DNA of 64,000 bases from Tetmemena sp. SeJ-2015 (GCA_027382625.1 JAJKFJ010020648.1:1-64000); one strand, 5' to 3'. Positions 1 to 11,403 are shown, numbered from the stretch's first letter. Program-made: numbers and translations. Notes: generated by a model from the sequence alone, not told the origin.

Positions 1-723
1 TTGGATTCATCATATCAACTACACCTCTTATATTACTAATTTTTCTCAAATTTTTTTTTATTTATTAGAAAATCTGAATGATAAGAATATCAAAAAATTT
101 CTAAGAAATTCTGAAAAATGAATTTGAGTATTAATTTTTTTCTGGACATCAAAAATTTTCGATTTTTGTGTTCATTTGCAACCCAAAGTTAGTGATATGC
201 AATGATCAAATTAGAAATGTATCTTATTATTAAGACCAGCTTAATTTTTATAATGGGATGTTTAAAATTTAACAGATTTAACATATTTGCCTAGTTTCCT
301 TTTGAATACATAGTTCTGAGTATTAATTACATTTCACTCACTTTCGACCCTGCTTTAAATGAATGCATTCTACTAATTTTATTAAAAAAGGCTAATGAAT
401 TTCATTATTATTATCTAAAGATTTTTTAAAATTTTAAACTATTTTTACCTCTCTCATTAATAATTTATTTTTAAAAATTCACTTTTAAATTTTTTTAATT
501 TGAATTAAAAATTCCAAAAATTTTTTTTTTTAAAAATTAGGGAAAATCAAAAAAGTTTAATATAAAAAAAAAATAAGAAATTTTCTTTATAAATAATTAT
601 AAGATAAGAATATTGATTTGCTACTAAAGTCTTTTTTTAATTTATGAGATCAAAATTTTTCCCAAAAAATAATCCTTTTAAAAAAAAAATCCTTTTTTAA
701 AATAAAAAAAATTTTTAAAAATT
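1..723. other. AT-rich DNA, no gene seen
   Basis: This stretch is dominated by A/T runs and shows no convincing open frame under the TAA/TAG=Gln code. It has the composition of micronucleus-limited DNA. The part around 480-720 has inflated homopolymers that may reflect poor base quality. Confidence 0.5.
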
Positions 724-1645
724 AATTATTTCTTTTAGTTTAACAGAAAAAATCAAAAATAATATTTTCGGTTCTTAGTCCCTGTAATAATTTATTCACC
801 TCGCTTTCCTAAATTTTTCAAAGTTTGGGAAACTTTAGAAGGATTTTCCCTTGGTGTTTAATATAGTTGCATGATTCCGAGATATCATAGTCTGACTATT
901 GGAGATTTTAGCTGCTCCACTTCTGAGCGTTTTGATGTCATTTTTAGTTTGTTTTACTCGAAGAATTGCATTCTTGTCTTGAATCTTCTACTGAAATCGA
1001 GCATTTATCTGAGCTCTGTAGATGCATCCGCTCGATTAAGCTGGAATTTTAATGAAATGGAATTCTTAATTCAATAATCGCTCTAGCCTAATAAATTTAT
1101 TAAGACAGGCAAACTTGAATTAAGAGAAGTCTCATTTCAATTAAGAACTTAATGAGCATAATCTATTAAAGATATTAAAGAGAAATTAGTCTTTAAGAAC
1201 ATTAAGAATATTTTGATTAAAAGATATAAACTTTTAATCTCTCTTAATAAATTTATTAGGCTAGAGCGATTATTGAATTAAGAATTCCATTTCATTAAAA
1301 TTCCAGCTTAATCGAGCGGATGCATCTACAGAGCTCAGATAAATGCTCGATTTCAGTAGAAGATTCAAGACAAGAATGCAATTCTTCGAGTAAAACAAAC
1401 TAAAAATGACATCAAAACGCTCAGAAGTGGAGCAGCTAAAATCTCCAATAGTCAGACTATGATATCTCGGAATCATGCAACTATATTAACCACTACTCGA
1501 GATGGGAAACTCCTTACTAAAGTTCCAATCTTTGAAAAACTTTAGGAAAGCGAGGTGAATAATTATTACAGGGCACTAAGAACGCGTATAAATATTGAGT
1601 GTTTTGATTTTTTCTGTTAATTTACTCAAAAGCAAATAATTCATA
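724..1645. mobile_element. Foldback element with ~370 bp arms (F3)
   Basis: Two long arms are near-perfect reverse complements: about 724-1104 and 1243-1645, around a ~138 bp AT-rich loop. The inner arm ends carry a shared motif starting CGCTCTAGCC. Because the arms mirror each other, the same 68-codon frame appears on both strands (871-1077 plus, 1270-1476 minus); this is a consequence of the palindrome and not evidence of a gene. The outer parts of the arms have diverged by small indels. No transposase is visible, so this looks like a non-autonomous foldback/MITE-type element. Confidence 0.85.
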
Positions 1646-2289
1646 TTTACGAGGATAAATATCTAATAACTTTAAAAAGTAGAATAAAGAATATAAATTT
1701 ATCACAAAGATCAGTTCTAGTCAGAAAAGGTAATTTTCGCATTTAAAACTATTGAGATTAGTTTAGTGTTCTTAAACTTAACTGACAATCTAATATATGT
1801 TTAAATAAAAAGAAAAGAAAAAGGATTTGATTTGAATTGAATTGAAATGAATTAATTTTAATGAATGAAGATTATTAGATTTTATATAATTAACTATGGG
1901 TATTTACCTCAATATTGGTATTTTAATAGTGAATAACTTCTAAAAAGAGTTTTTATTATACCGCCATTGCATATTCTACTCTCAAAACATTAAGGACATA
2001 CACGAACATTCAACTTAAAAGCAGACATATATGCTTTAATGCTTTACCCCATGTAAAATCATTCTGTCCAGAATCTAGAGAAATTTATATTAGGCTTAAT
2101 CAAAACTTGGGTTTGCTTATGTAGGGATTGAGCTTTCTAGAAATGGTTTTATTAAAGCTGAATATAGTGAAGAATCTAAAGGATAATTAAAAGTATTTTC
2201 TAATCGAAATAGAAACTGCTCAAGTCTAAATAAGGTTTCCTATATTTAATTTATTATAATTTCATAGATCTCTTCTTTTAAATTTGGAG

Positions 2290-2510
2290 CTCATAGAACT
2301 AACAATAAAAGTAATAGCAACTGATATTTCTCTTTTTCGAAACATTGAAAACGTCAAGTCTAAAATTCTGGACAAGGAGGGTAAACAATAACACCAAAAA
2401 TGGCAAGCTAGATTTAGAGCTCAAGAAAGGTAACCAGAATACAGAAAATTTAACACTTTTGAACAACATCATTTCAATTTAAGATAGCTAATATCTAAAA
2501 TATCCTTGAG
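2290..2510 (+). pseudogene. Decayed ubiquitin-like stretch
   Basis: In one plus frame at about 2290-2400 the translation contains NIENVKSKILDKEG, nearly the ubiquitin segment [14 protein letters not shown] around residues 22-35, preceded by a strand-like TIKV and a degenerate linker. After the DKEG motif the similarity continues only weakly and in another frame (GKLDLELKKGN, reminiscent of AGKQLEDGR). I infer a frameshifted ubiquitin relic. It could instead be a ubiquitin-like domain of a gene whose other segments I cannot place. A second ubiquitin fragment lies at 15338. Confidence 0.45.
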
Positions 2511-2645
2511 TAGCTAAAACTTTCAAAAGCAATCTACTTTGCAACTTCAAAGAGAAATATGCTAAAGCTTAAAGATTAAGACTATCAGCAGAAGTAACTT
2601 CGATAAGGTCTTCACCAAGATTTACATGCTAATTAGTCCGTGAAT
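2511..2645 (+). CDS. Coding-like segment, unidentified
   Basis: A plus frame is rich in charged residues and Gln encoded by TAA/TAG, and stops at a TGA near 2640. Sequence such as FQKQSTLQLQREICQSLKIK suggests a helical protein. It lies upstream of the Vps54-like segment and may belong to the same germline gene, but I cannot connect the two. Confidence 0.3.
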
Positions 2646-2869
2646 TAAAAAATTATAAACCATATTATTTAAACAGCTTTATTACATATTAATTTTTAAA
2701 AGTTGATCTCTTATAGATCAGTTTACTATACCTCCTATTTTTCAATAATTCTAAGGTATAATAATATAATTTATAAATGTGCACCACACTTCAGCCATAT
2801 TCTTTAAGTTTGACAACATAAATTTATTCTTAAATATCCTGAAATGCTTGTTCTATTAAAATATTTAAA

Positions 2870-3304
2870 ATGAAAAATATTTAAATAGATGCCACATAGA
2901 AATATATCAATAGTCTCAACTTCTTTTCTCAATACATTGACTTGATAGAAATCACACAAGATCTTAGGCAACTTCAAATTATGGAGATTAAAAATATTTT
3001 AATTCATTATTAGAAAAGTGAAAAATTGAGCGTACTCCTGGAAAGCGAAGAGTGGAAGGAAATAAAACAGCTTAAAATGCCTCTTATTCATTAATATCTT
3101 GTATCGTCAACTATTTATCTAGACTTCAATCAGAAATTCCTAGTTGAAGTATTTTATTTAAGTCAGCAAAAGATAATAGCCTGGAAAGAAAAAATATAAT
3201 TTAAATTATCTAAAATGCAAAAATATATAGTGTTGCTTAAATTATTTTAAGAAAATACCTCTTATTATCTCATAAATCTGCATATTTTAAAAATTAATGA
3301 GTGA
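2870..3304 (+). CDS. Vps54-like segment (GARP tethering complex)
   Basis: Open for 144 codons under the TAA/TAG=Gln code, from an ATG at 2870 to TGA 3302-3304. The segment KLSVLLESEEWKEI resembles the conserved Vps54 stretch KLSLLLDNERWKQ, followed by a region comparable to the Vps54 middle domain. Vps54 is a subunit of the GARP complex, which tethers endosome-derived vesicles at the trans-Golgi. A further segment at about 3430-3600 (ALKKISLSQL) resembles the downstream Vps54 motif LKTITTKNLAL, with AT-rich DNA of IES type between. The assignment is by eye from two short motifs only. Confidence 0.4.
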
Positions 3305-3429
3305 AATAATTCTTTTGATCATTGACCAAAGGATTTTAGTTTAGGATAAAATAATTTCTACTATAAAATTTTAAGTCTTCTCTAATTAAAAAAAAATGTA
3401 TGCTTATATTTTTAATCGATATCAATTTT

Positions 3430-3600
3430 AATCAATGATGGTTATATTGCATTAAAGAAAATTTCACTTAGCTAGCTTGATCGACTCTCAATTCAAGAAC
3501 TTATTAAAGGAAGCCTGAAAGCACATAAAATTATTGATATTATAAAAAATAAATTTAGTCTAATTAAATAATTGCCAGCAAGATTTATTTTAATACTATT
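3430..3600 (+). CDS. Possible continuation of the Vps54-like gene
   Basis: A short plus-strand coding-like segment contains ALKKISLSQLDRLSIQELI, similar in pattern to the conserved C-terminal part of Vps54 following the middle domain. It is separated from the segment ending at 3304 by AT-rich DNA, as expected for an IES. The downstream end dissolves into A/T-rich sequence near 3600. Confidence 0.35.
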
Positions 3601-3907
3601 TAAAATTAATTATACTATACTTCTATTTTGTAAAATCACTATTTATTATAAAGTATATATTTAATGTAAGATTTTGAGACAAAATCTGAAGAATTATCAA
3701 CTTCATTATATTATATTTTAAACTCATTTTGTTTAATTAATTTAATGATAGTTAACTTTCCATCTATATTTGTTCATATATCCAGACTAATGAACTATCC
3801 TGAACAATAAAATTTTATGATATTATAATTTTTAGTATTAATAAAAATATTCTTAAAAATAATTAATATTGAGAAATTGAAAAGTCAAAGTATAAACAGA
3901 GAGTAAA

Positions 3908-4295
3908 CTAAAGATAATTAAGCGAATTGAATCGCGAATAGTAGAAATAAGATCAGAAATGGGAGTCTTAATGACAACATCATCTAAAAGAACATTCTAT
4001 GGCTTCAAAAGAAAAGTTGGGGTGATAAATTTTAAAGATTAGTGGTAAAATTATTTGTATTTTAATTAATTAGGCCACCCCATTGGTTAATCAAGATTCC
4101 TAATAGAGTAATCAGGCTGTAATTATTTTATTAGACATCAGATTAAATTCTTTAATAGCCAACTATATTAGAGTTAAACTATATTAGCTAATCATTATTC
4201 TTTGCTGACTATCAGACTACTAATCTAATAATTAAGACTCCCATTTCTGATCTTATTTCTACTATTCGCGATTCAATTCACTTAATCATCTTTAG
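3908..4295. mobile_element. Foldback/MITE element F1, copy 1 (388 bp)
   Basis: Terminal inverted repeats of about 65 bp begin CTAAAGAT at 3908 and end ATCTTTAG at 4295. The interior is AT-rich and non-coding. The inner TIR part (AATTGAATCGCGAATAGTAG and onward) is clearly related to that of the 393 bp element at 6001-6393, so the two are members of one family. A coding-like frame resumes within about 10 bp of the right end, suggesting the element sits in or is an IES. Confidence 0.8.
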
Positions 4296-4304
4296 AATAA
4301 TATT

Positions 4305-4629
4305 ATGGCAATACATTAAAAATAATAATCTAGTCCTGGAATTAGTTAAGCTTTTTTGTCCCAAGCTCTAACTGGAGGAGGCTTTCAAAATAAGCAAGTG
4401 GAAGTTTGAAAACTCAAGGACAGAGATAAGAAATCTACTTCAAGGATCAAGAGACACAGAGCTGATGACTAAGAGATTATTACGAAGTCAACTCAACAAA
4501 AGTAAAAAAATGAAAAATAATAAGAAAGAGAATAAGAACAACAAGAAGAAGAACAAGAAGAAGAGACCAGAGCAAGAAGTCATTATTCCTAAGAAACGAA
4601 ATTTGCCATTTTTAAACAGAATTTGAAAT
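4305..4629 (+). CDS. C-terminal segment, lysine-rich, unidentified
   Basis: About 107 codons open in the plus strand, ending at TGA. The first half is helical and mixed-charge. The second half is a Lys/Asn-rich tail (KKMKNNKKENKNNKKKNKKK) typical of nuclear or nucleolar proteins. It begins directly after F1 copy 1 with no start codon in the right place, so it is probably the last MDS of a gene whose upstream part is elsewhere. No family recognised. Confidence 0.45.
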
Positions 4630-5330
4630 TAATATGCAAAATTAATCCAGAATATTTAATATTTCTTAAAACTCTCCTAGAGATTTTATGAACTTTAAAA
4701 TTATGAGAATGAACATAGGATACAGATTGGCAAACAACTTTTTCTAGATTGTATCAAAATTTGTAAAGGTTTATAAATATTTAAACTTAAGATGTTGAAT
4801 AAATTGAGAAAATAGAATTTATCAATTTTTGAGTGGACCATTCACTATAAGAAGAATATAAATTTATAAACGAGGGCTGGCAAAAAATAAATTGATTCAT
4901 TTCTTCAGTTGATATCAACTTTCTCTGATTCGTTGAATTGAAAATTTTTCTATTAAAGGCGGGAAGGATTTGAAATAAGAATTAATTAAATAAAAGTACG
5001 CTTTATTCAAACTTCATTTAGTCTTATAAGACTATTTATCTATTTCGAATAAATGAGCAAATTCTTTTATAACTTAGAATTGATTACTCATCAAATATAA
5101 TTAGTGCCTACCGGGTATTCCAATAGTCTAATCCTTCATTCTCACAAGTGTGAAATATAAATATAATTAGGATGAGATAAGAGTTTAAAACTTTAATCTC
5201 ACCTACTAAACTGCATTCATCAAGTATACTGCACATCTTATAATTCTCAAGTGAGCATTTCCTTTCTGAAAAATTTCATTTGCTCAGCAATAATATCTGT
5301 TAGGATTATTAAATAGGGCTTACGCTTACA
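4630..5330. other. AT-rich spacer, one short coding-like frame
   Basis: Mostly low-complexity A/T. A 31-codon frame starting MRMNIGYRLANN near 4708 is too short to call. No structural RNA or repeat was recognised. Confidence 0.4.
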
Positions 5331-5334
5331 GAGG

Positions 5335-5835
5335 AAGATGGAGTTTCTGATGGAGTTGACTCGGAAAAAAAAAGAAGGGAAATAAAAAAAGAGTGGTTGC
5401 GGCAGAAGACGCATCGACTACGGCGACTACAGTGCTACTAGAGCAATCAAAGAACAGGATGCCATAGGAATATGAGGATGACTAGACACTGACAGCGGCC
5501 ACCCTATGACTACCGCTATGAGGCACCCTGAATCAGACACCTGAGGCAGAGTGCACGCTCTCTTTGACCAGTCCACTGAGACCCCAGGCATGGCGCCAGA
5601 GGCCCCCGAGTGACCGGCAGCTCACGCCCTCAGTCAGGGAGGGTTTGAACGGCAGGGATTCCTGGCCATTGCCCTGTGCAGTGAGTGGCAACGCCCGCGT
5701 CCTCTTGCGGCTATCAGCTGTGGGCCCCCCTGGTCAGTGGTCAGTACGTCTAGAGAGTACAGGTGATGCATTAGAGGGAGACCATATGAGCCCCCATATT
5801 TATGAGGGGGACAGGTGGGGGTATTAAATAGTCAA
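5335..5835. other. GC-rich island in AT-rich DNA
   Basis: About 500 bp with clearly higher GC than its surroundings, containing runs such as GTGGGCCCCCCTGG. An 87-codon frame at 5564-5827 (plus) is rich in Pro, Arg and Gly and matches no family I know. A short GC hairpin (CCCCCAT...ATGAGGGGG) is near 5792-5811. Both edges fall abruptly into A/T-rich DNA, with F1 copy 2 about 170 bp to the right. Possible origins are horizontally acquired DNA, a non-coding RNA locus, or a chimeric read. Confidence 0.55.
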
Positions 5836-6000
5836 ACCCACCCCATAGGGGTAATATAAATCACTCTAATTCCTAATTTCTAATCTTCCTCTGGAAGTCC
5901 TATTTAATAATGCTTGAGTTGTTTAATTAAGTCTGATCTCTATAAAGAGGTTGGAACTTGATTATTCTTTTACATGCTCACTAATTCATCATTCATCATT

Positions 6001-6393
6001 ATAAAGAGAAATAAGTGAAGTGAATCGTGGGTTATAAGAATAAGATTAAAGCCCAATCCTTAATTAGAGATGTGATTGGGACTATATGAAATAGAGATCA
6101 GTGATTGGCTAATAGAGATTAAAACTAATATTGATTGGTGTTTAATATAATGATTAGAGCTATAATTAAAACTCTAATGTTTAATTGGATTTCTCTCAAG
6201 AGATCAGTGATTAACCACTGGGGTGTCCAAATTTAATTAAAACCTAAACTTTTCCTATTTAATAATTTAAATATATCACACCCTACTTTTCTCTCAAACC
6301 TGAAAACATTCTCATAGACGAGGACTTACTATATATATTTAAGACTAATCTTATTCTTACAACCCACGATTCACTTCACTTATTTCTCTTTAT
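6001..6393. mobile_element. Foldback/MITE element F1, copy 2 (393 bp)
   Basis: Terminal inverted repeats of about 48 bp start ATAAAGAGAAATAAGTGAAG at 6001 and close with the reverse complement ending at 6393. The TIR shares the pattern AAGTGAA.TGAATCG followed by AGAATAAGAT with the element at 3908-4295, and the length is nearly the same. The interior has several repeats of ATTAAAACT-type motifs and no open frame. No flanking direct repeat is evident. Confidence 0.8.
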
Positions 6394-6900
6394 CTGCTAG
6401 GTAGTCGTCTCTCTTCTCCTGCATAGGCTAGTAGACTGACTTAAATAACATTCTCTCGAAGAATCCTGGGAGTCTGGGTCTCTTCATTTGAACAAATCTC
6501 ACTGTTCATATAAGTTTCCTCCACCAAGCCTGCTCATTTTCAAAGTCACACAATTATAGGTTTTAAAAAGGGAGCAGTCTAAGAATATTGGCCTTCTATA
6601 TCCATACTTTGAGCTGACTCCGTATACTTCGTCCTTAATTTAAAATAATCCCACCGAGAATAGAAAGATATTAAAACTTTCACTTATCAGAGCTCGTTTA
6701 GATCAGGTCAAGAAATTAATCAATATACTTAATTTTTACAAATCCTCTATTACTATTTCATATTCATCTTCCCTCTATCAAATTTTCAGATTTAATTTAT
6801 TTAAGGCTAAGGTAAGTTATGCTTTCAAAAAGAGTATTTGATTTTAATTTAATTTCAGTTTATAAAAGAATTTAACTTTAAAAAAATTTATATCTTTTTG
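6394..6900. other. AT-rich spacer, no gene seen
   Basis: Moderate complexity at 6400-6560, with no open frame of note on either strand. Probably micronucleus-limited DNA. Confidence 0.35.
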
Positions 6901-7078
6901 AATTAAACAAGAGCTTAGCTTTGAGGAACTGCAACATTGGCTCTAATTCCCTGATAAATTTGCTATTTAAAAAGAGCTTGAAATCTTCGAGAAAAAATAA
7001 TTATATCTATATTTTATAAAAATTAGGCAAAAGTTATAAATAATGATAATTATGTCTTCAATTTTTAAGAACTTATGA
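6901..7078 (+). CDS. Short coding-like segment, unidentified
   Basis: A plus frame begins just after a TGA and reads about 58 codons to another TGA, including SFEELQHWLQFPDKFAIQKE, a pattern seen in helical or EF-hand-like proteins. Gln is encoded by TAA here. Flanked by AT-rich DNA, so possibly a single MDS. Weak evidence. Confidence 0.3.
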
Positions 7079-8220
7079 ATAATTCCTATTTTTAAATGAA
7101 TAAGCAACAATAAATATTTTTAAAGATTAGAAGGAGATGTGTTAAATACAAATAGCTTCTCCCGTAACTGAAAGATACTTATAAAATAATAATTATTTTT
7201 TCTCTTTCCGCTCTAGAAAAATTAAAAACATTCAAGATATCTGAATTAAAACTAATTTTTAATGCTTTTAATTTCAGGTTTTTTCAAGGGTGAAGTTAAT
7301 TATTGATTTATGCTTACTTCTATTATTTAAAAGTTAAAAAGGTATAGGGAAAAAAAATTATAAAAAGCTTTCTATTTTATTTTCGAGAAGCAGTCTGCTT
7401 TATTCGCAGACGATCAAAGCAATGTTTAATTTCATGAAGATCTGATTCGAGATGAAATCTTTGTATTTAAATAAATTTTCCTCTTTAAAAAATAATTAGA
7501 TTAGATTAGCAGAATTAAGCACCCCACTAGGGTATATATATAGTAGGCTTTTATATCACCCACTAAAACACGCTCATAACTGGTGTGACCTGCCCCTGAT
7601 GCCACGTGTCTACCATGACGTTTATAAAATGAAATCATTTAAAGTCAATTACATTTAAGTATCCAAGAATAATTTCAATCATTTTAATAAAATAAAAAGT
7701 ATTATTTGGAAGATATTGGGGGAAGTTAACATCCTCCCATCCTTAACATAAATCTCCTTTCAATAAGTAATATAGTTTTAGTAAAATACCAAATAATTTA
7801 GTTTTTTTTGTGTAATAAAACTTGTAGAGGGCTATTATTTTAAATCTATGAATTAATTTTATTGAAATAAATCATTTAGTTATGAATTTGTAGAGTCATA
7901 ATTATGACTGAGTTATATAAGATGAATATGAATTAGTAAGGGATGGTAAAATCAAATAAATGATGTTAAAACCCCCAATTAGTTAAATATAAATAAAAAT
8001 TTCGTTAAAAAAAATCTGATTACTTTCTGTAAGAAAGTCTAATTTGGATTTCTGATTTCTGCCTAAAAGAAAAATTTTTTAATTATTAAAAAATTTCTTA
8101 CCTTAAAAAGGGTTCCTTAATTCCACAACATTTTAAAATTTAACTTTAAGGTCCTAAGAAATTAAGCATTATATTTTAAAAACCTGGTAAATATTTAAGG
8201 GTCTAAAAAAAGGAAGTATA
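7079..8220. other. AT-rich DNA with a small GC-richer patch
   Basis: No gene recognised. A patch at about 7520-7625 (CACCCACTAAAAC, CCTGATGCCACGTGTC) is GC-richer than its surroundings, as is the island at 5.3-5.8 kb, but no shared sequence was found by eye. Confidence 0.35.
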
Positions 8221-8225
8221 AAAAG

Positions 8226-9240
8226 ACACCACTTCTACTTTTAGCTATAATCCTAAGTCGATCCAGCTCCCCTATATTCCGTACTAGAACAAGAGATGCC
8301 CCAAAGTCTTGAAAGCATTCAACCATTGCCTAGTCTTCAAGATTGAGGGGGTAGAGCACTTATACTTCTCGGTTCATCTCCATGAGAACAAAGTTGGAAT
8401 TCGAAGGGTACTTCAAGTAAAGGATTGCAGAGGCTACAAACTCCAAAAAAATTAGGCTTTCAATATCAGCCTATTGGAAAGGGGAGGTTGAGAGATTCAT
8501 GAGGTCCACTCTAAATGTGGAACTACTAGCAGGACTTTAGGAAAATTTCTCTCGATTCATGCTGAATGGCGATCAGAGAGGTGGGAGTCATCGTGAGAGA
8601 GCAGCTCAAGAGCATCTGAGCCTAATAGGAAATAATCTGGAAATTCGTGCAAGACTTTAGAAATGGATAAGCCAGATCGGTAGAAGAATTTTACTGGCGC
8701 CACAAGGATGACCAGCCCTCAATAAAGCAGATTTTGAAGAGCTTCACTCATCTCCAGACGCATGCAAGATGGAGAAAAAATTTCAACCCAGTCTCTATCC
8801 GCAAGAATCAAAATTCAAAAGACTAGTGGAGTATTTTGGGCAAAACAAAGTCGCATTATTAAACAAGCGCAATCTCACTGCCGACTATCTTGCAGAAATA
8901 AAATACAGGGAAATAGTGGACACACTCTATGATGTTATCTTTCGCAAGTGTCCTGACAAGATAAACGCAGTCTGGATGCATGGCAAGCCAAACAAAGGGA
9001 AATAAACGCTAATGTAGTACTTGATGATGATCTTCAGATGCGAAGAGCTCAAATTGGTGAGCAATAAATTTTCTGTTGACACATCGAATTTCTAGCATGA
9101 GCCCCAGCTCGTGAAATTGCAGGGCAAATATAATGTTTTTTCCCGCAATTTACAAGAAGACAGAACAACTCTTTGAAGGTAAAGGGTTCTGCGTCAATGC
9201 GAAATTCCTCTACCCATTCTAGAGATATGTTTGGGTCCCG
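8226..9240 (+). pseudogene. Frameshifted P-loop (Rep/helicase-like) relic
   Basis: Composition here is noticeably less AT-rich than in neighbouring DNA. Coding-like plus-strand stretches succeed each other in different frames: about 8226-8491 (RCPKVLKAFNHCLVFK...), 8490-8710, 8690-8790, and 8769-9180. The last contains AVWMHGKPNKGKQT, a GxPNxGK phosphate-binding (Walker A) pattern like that of superfamily 3 helicases in small replicons and related Rep proteins, with a TAA (Gln) where Ser/Thr is expected. I see no convincing Walker B or HUH nuclease motif. At least three frameshifts are needed, so if it was a gene it is broken. Family assignment is inference. Confidence 0.4.
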
Positions 9241-9560
9241 GGAAATTAAGCTCTAAAAAATTGCACCTTCTCAGTTGGGGAAATTTACTAAATGGGGTTT
9301 CTTACAAAATAGGGGGGTTGATTCACAGAGGGAAAGGCAAATGCACAGAAGTTTCCCTTCAGGGTATTAAACTTGCAAGATTTTCTGGACCGACTGGATG
9401 CAGATCAAAGGGAATCGAACACCGAACCCTTTGCAGAGACTACACTCTTTAAATTTGAACCAAGACAGCATTCTAACTCTGGGATGGGGGCACCCGGAGC
9501 AATACGTTGCAATCAGACAACCTTAGAGAATTGAGATCATTAGCTTCTACTTGATCCCAT
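9241..9560. other. GC-richer continuation of the relic region
   Basis: Composition stays higher in GC to about 9530 (for example GGGATGGGGGCACCCGG). A 73-codon open frame at 9231-9452 shows no family resemblance. It is probably part of the same foreign-looking insert as 8226-9240. Confidence 0.35.
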
Positions 9561-10483
9561 GAATGAGCAGACATTAGAGTGCTTAAATTTTCGCATAACA
9601 TATTAAATAATAAAATTAATTATTTATCTCCTCAACTCTCTCAATCTTTCACTTGGTCAGAAAGTCAGAAGATCCAAACTCTACGTATCTTTAAATTAGT
9701 CAGAAAGTCAGATCAGATTTATTTTAACGAATTTATATTTATATTTAATCTCATTGGGATATGAACATCATTTATTTCGTATTTCTACCATCTCCGATTA
9801 CTAATTCATATTCATCTTATAATAAAAGCTTAATAACGTTATTATATGACTCTATCATCATAAAACATTCAGTCTCATCGCAAATTATTCTTGCATAATG
9901 ATTTTAGTTTTAAACATCAAGCAATTTTTATTTCATGACTTATTAACTAAATAAAGATAAAAACATTAAATTCAACTATAAGAAAAATTAATTAAAAGTA
10001 TAGTTTCATTTGAAAGAAAGATTAGAATTGTAATAAAATCTGCTGAATTATCAAAAATAATAACTGCGACATTCTCTAAATTCATAAAGATACTACTGTA
10101 GGACTTTTCATACCAGGAATATATAATTTACATGTTTTTTCCTAAAATTTAGTTATAGATTTGAAATTAAGAAATGACTAAACCCAATTTCTTAGAGAAT
10201 AAAGTGACTTCAGACAGCAAAAATGAATTTAAAAATATATTATTTTGACTAGCTGCTCAAATTTTTTATCTTAAAAATTCCTCATTTTTTGCACTTTACA
10301 GTCAATTTTGACCGAAATTGTGATTTTTAAAAAAATAGCAGGAGGGAAGTTAACTTCCGTCCTATCCCTCCAGATATTTCATTTTCATCAAATATTTTTT
10401 AATTCACTTTCTCACTAAATTCGTAAAAAATTTTATATATTAAAAAAAATATAAATAATAATTAGAGAATATTATTTTGAATA

Positions 10484-10841
10484 TGAGATTTGCTGATAAT
10501 CAGCAAGTTACAAAAGCTGAGGGATGAATGCGATTAAGTATTGAAACTTAGATTCTTGTAAAACTACTCAGCCATTAAAAAGAATCAGCAAAATTTTGAA
10601 TTCATCGAGAACTTTATCTATCTATCTAAACACCTGGAAGAAAAATAAATATTTTAAATCCTTCAACGACATTTAAAAACCATTTAACAGCAACTATAAT
10701 TCAATACACATGTAATTTTAAAGAGCAAATCATTATAAAATTAATTCTTATCTCAATAGATAATAGGATTTAAGTATTATAATTATAGAATAAGAAGTCA
10801 CCCTCCAATAGATAAATAAATCACATGCTTAATTTGAGTAA
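10484..10841 (+). CDS. Coiled-coil coding segment, unidentified
   Basis: After a TGA the plus frame stays open for about 118 codons with many TAA/TAG Gln codons and ends at TGA. It contains KLQKLRDECDQVLKL and FEFIENFIYLSKHLEEK, a heptad-like helical pattern. No family recognised; tethering-complex subunits look like this but nothing specific matches. AT-rich DNA on both sides suggests an MDS. Confidence 0.45.
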
Positions 10842-10924
10842 CCACCTTCTCCATAAAATTGTCAAATTATTGAAAAAACTGAATCAGTAGTACTACCCTC
10901 ATTAGAACGGGAAAAAATATATCC

Positions 10925-11094
10925 CCATCGATAACTACTGGGAGATTTAAATCTGCTAATCTTAGCTCTAGATCAAAAACCTTCAAATTATCATTGAGAA
11001 CTTAAAGATCTAAACCTACCAATTAGATTTGAGATATTCTACGGTGTTAGGTGACGCGTTCTAGTATCGTGAAGCATAATTTAGCAAGTAAACT
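10925..11094 (+). CDS. Coding segment, probable continuation
   Basis: A plus frame reads NYWEIQIC then an amphipathic stretch and RYSTVLGDAFQYREAQFSK before a TGA near 11092. It is probably the next MDS after 10484-10841, since the two have the same style and are about 90 bp apart. No family recognised. Confidence 0.4.
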
Positions 11095-11403
11095 TTTAAG
11101 TGACGCAAAATGCGTACCTAATATCACACTCTTGCATCTTCTCACATAGGTTTAATTCGTGGTTCTAAATATGATCAATGCTCCTTTAGGCCTTGCCAAT
11201 TTTTAGAGAAGGATCATTAATTCAGGGAAGCAATGTTTTTATCGCATGGTTTCATGTCTTGTTTTAATCTACAAACCCTTATTTAAAATACCCTAGCAAT
11301 GGATTGTAATATTATAAATTATTTAGTTCTGCTCACAAGTCTTAAAATTATGGATGGTAAATTTATATTGCTAACCCGAAGAGGACTTATGTGGAAATAA
11401 GAA

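Noticed and set aside
871..1476. Two identical 68-codon frames on opposite strands
   Set aside because: They are a by-product of the palindromic arms, not two genes.
11041..11135. Possible hairpin GTGTTAGGTGACGCG / GCGTACCTAATATCAC
   Set aside because: Pairing is imperfect and overlaps a coding-style frame; not strong enough to call an RNA or regulatory structure.
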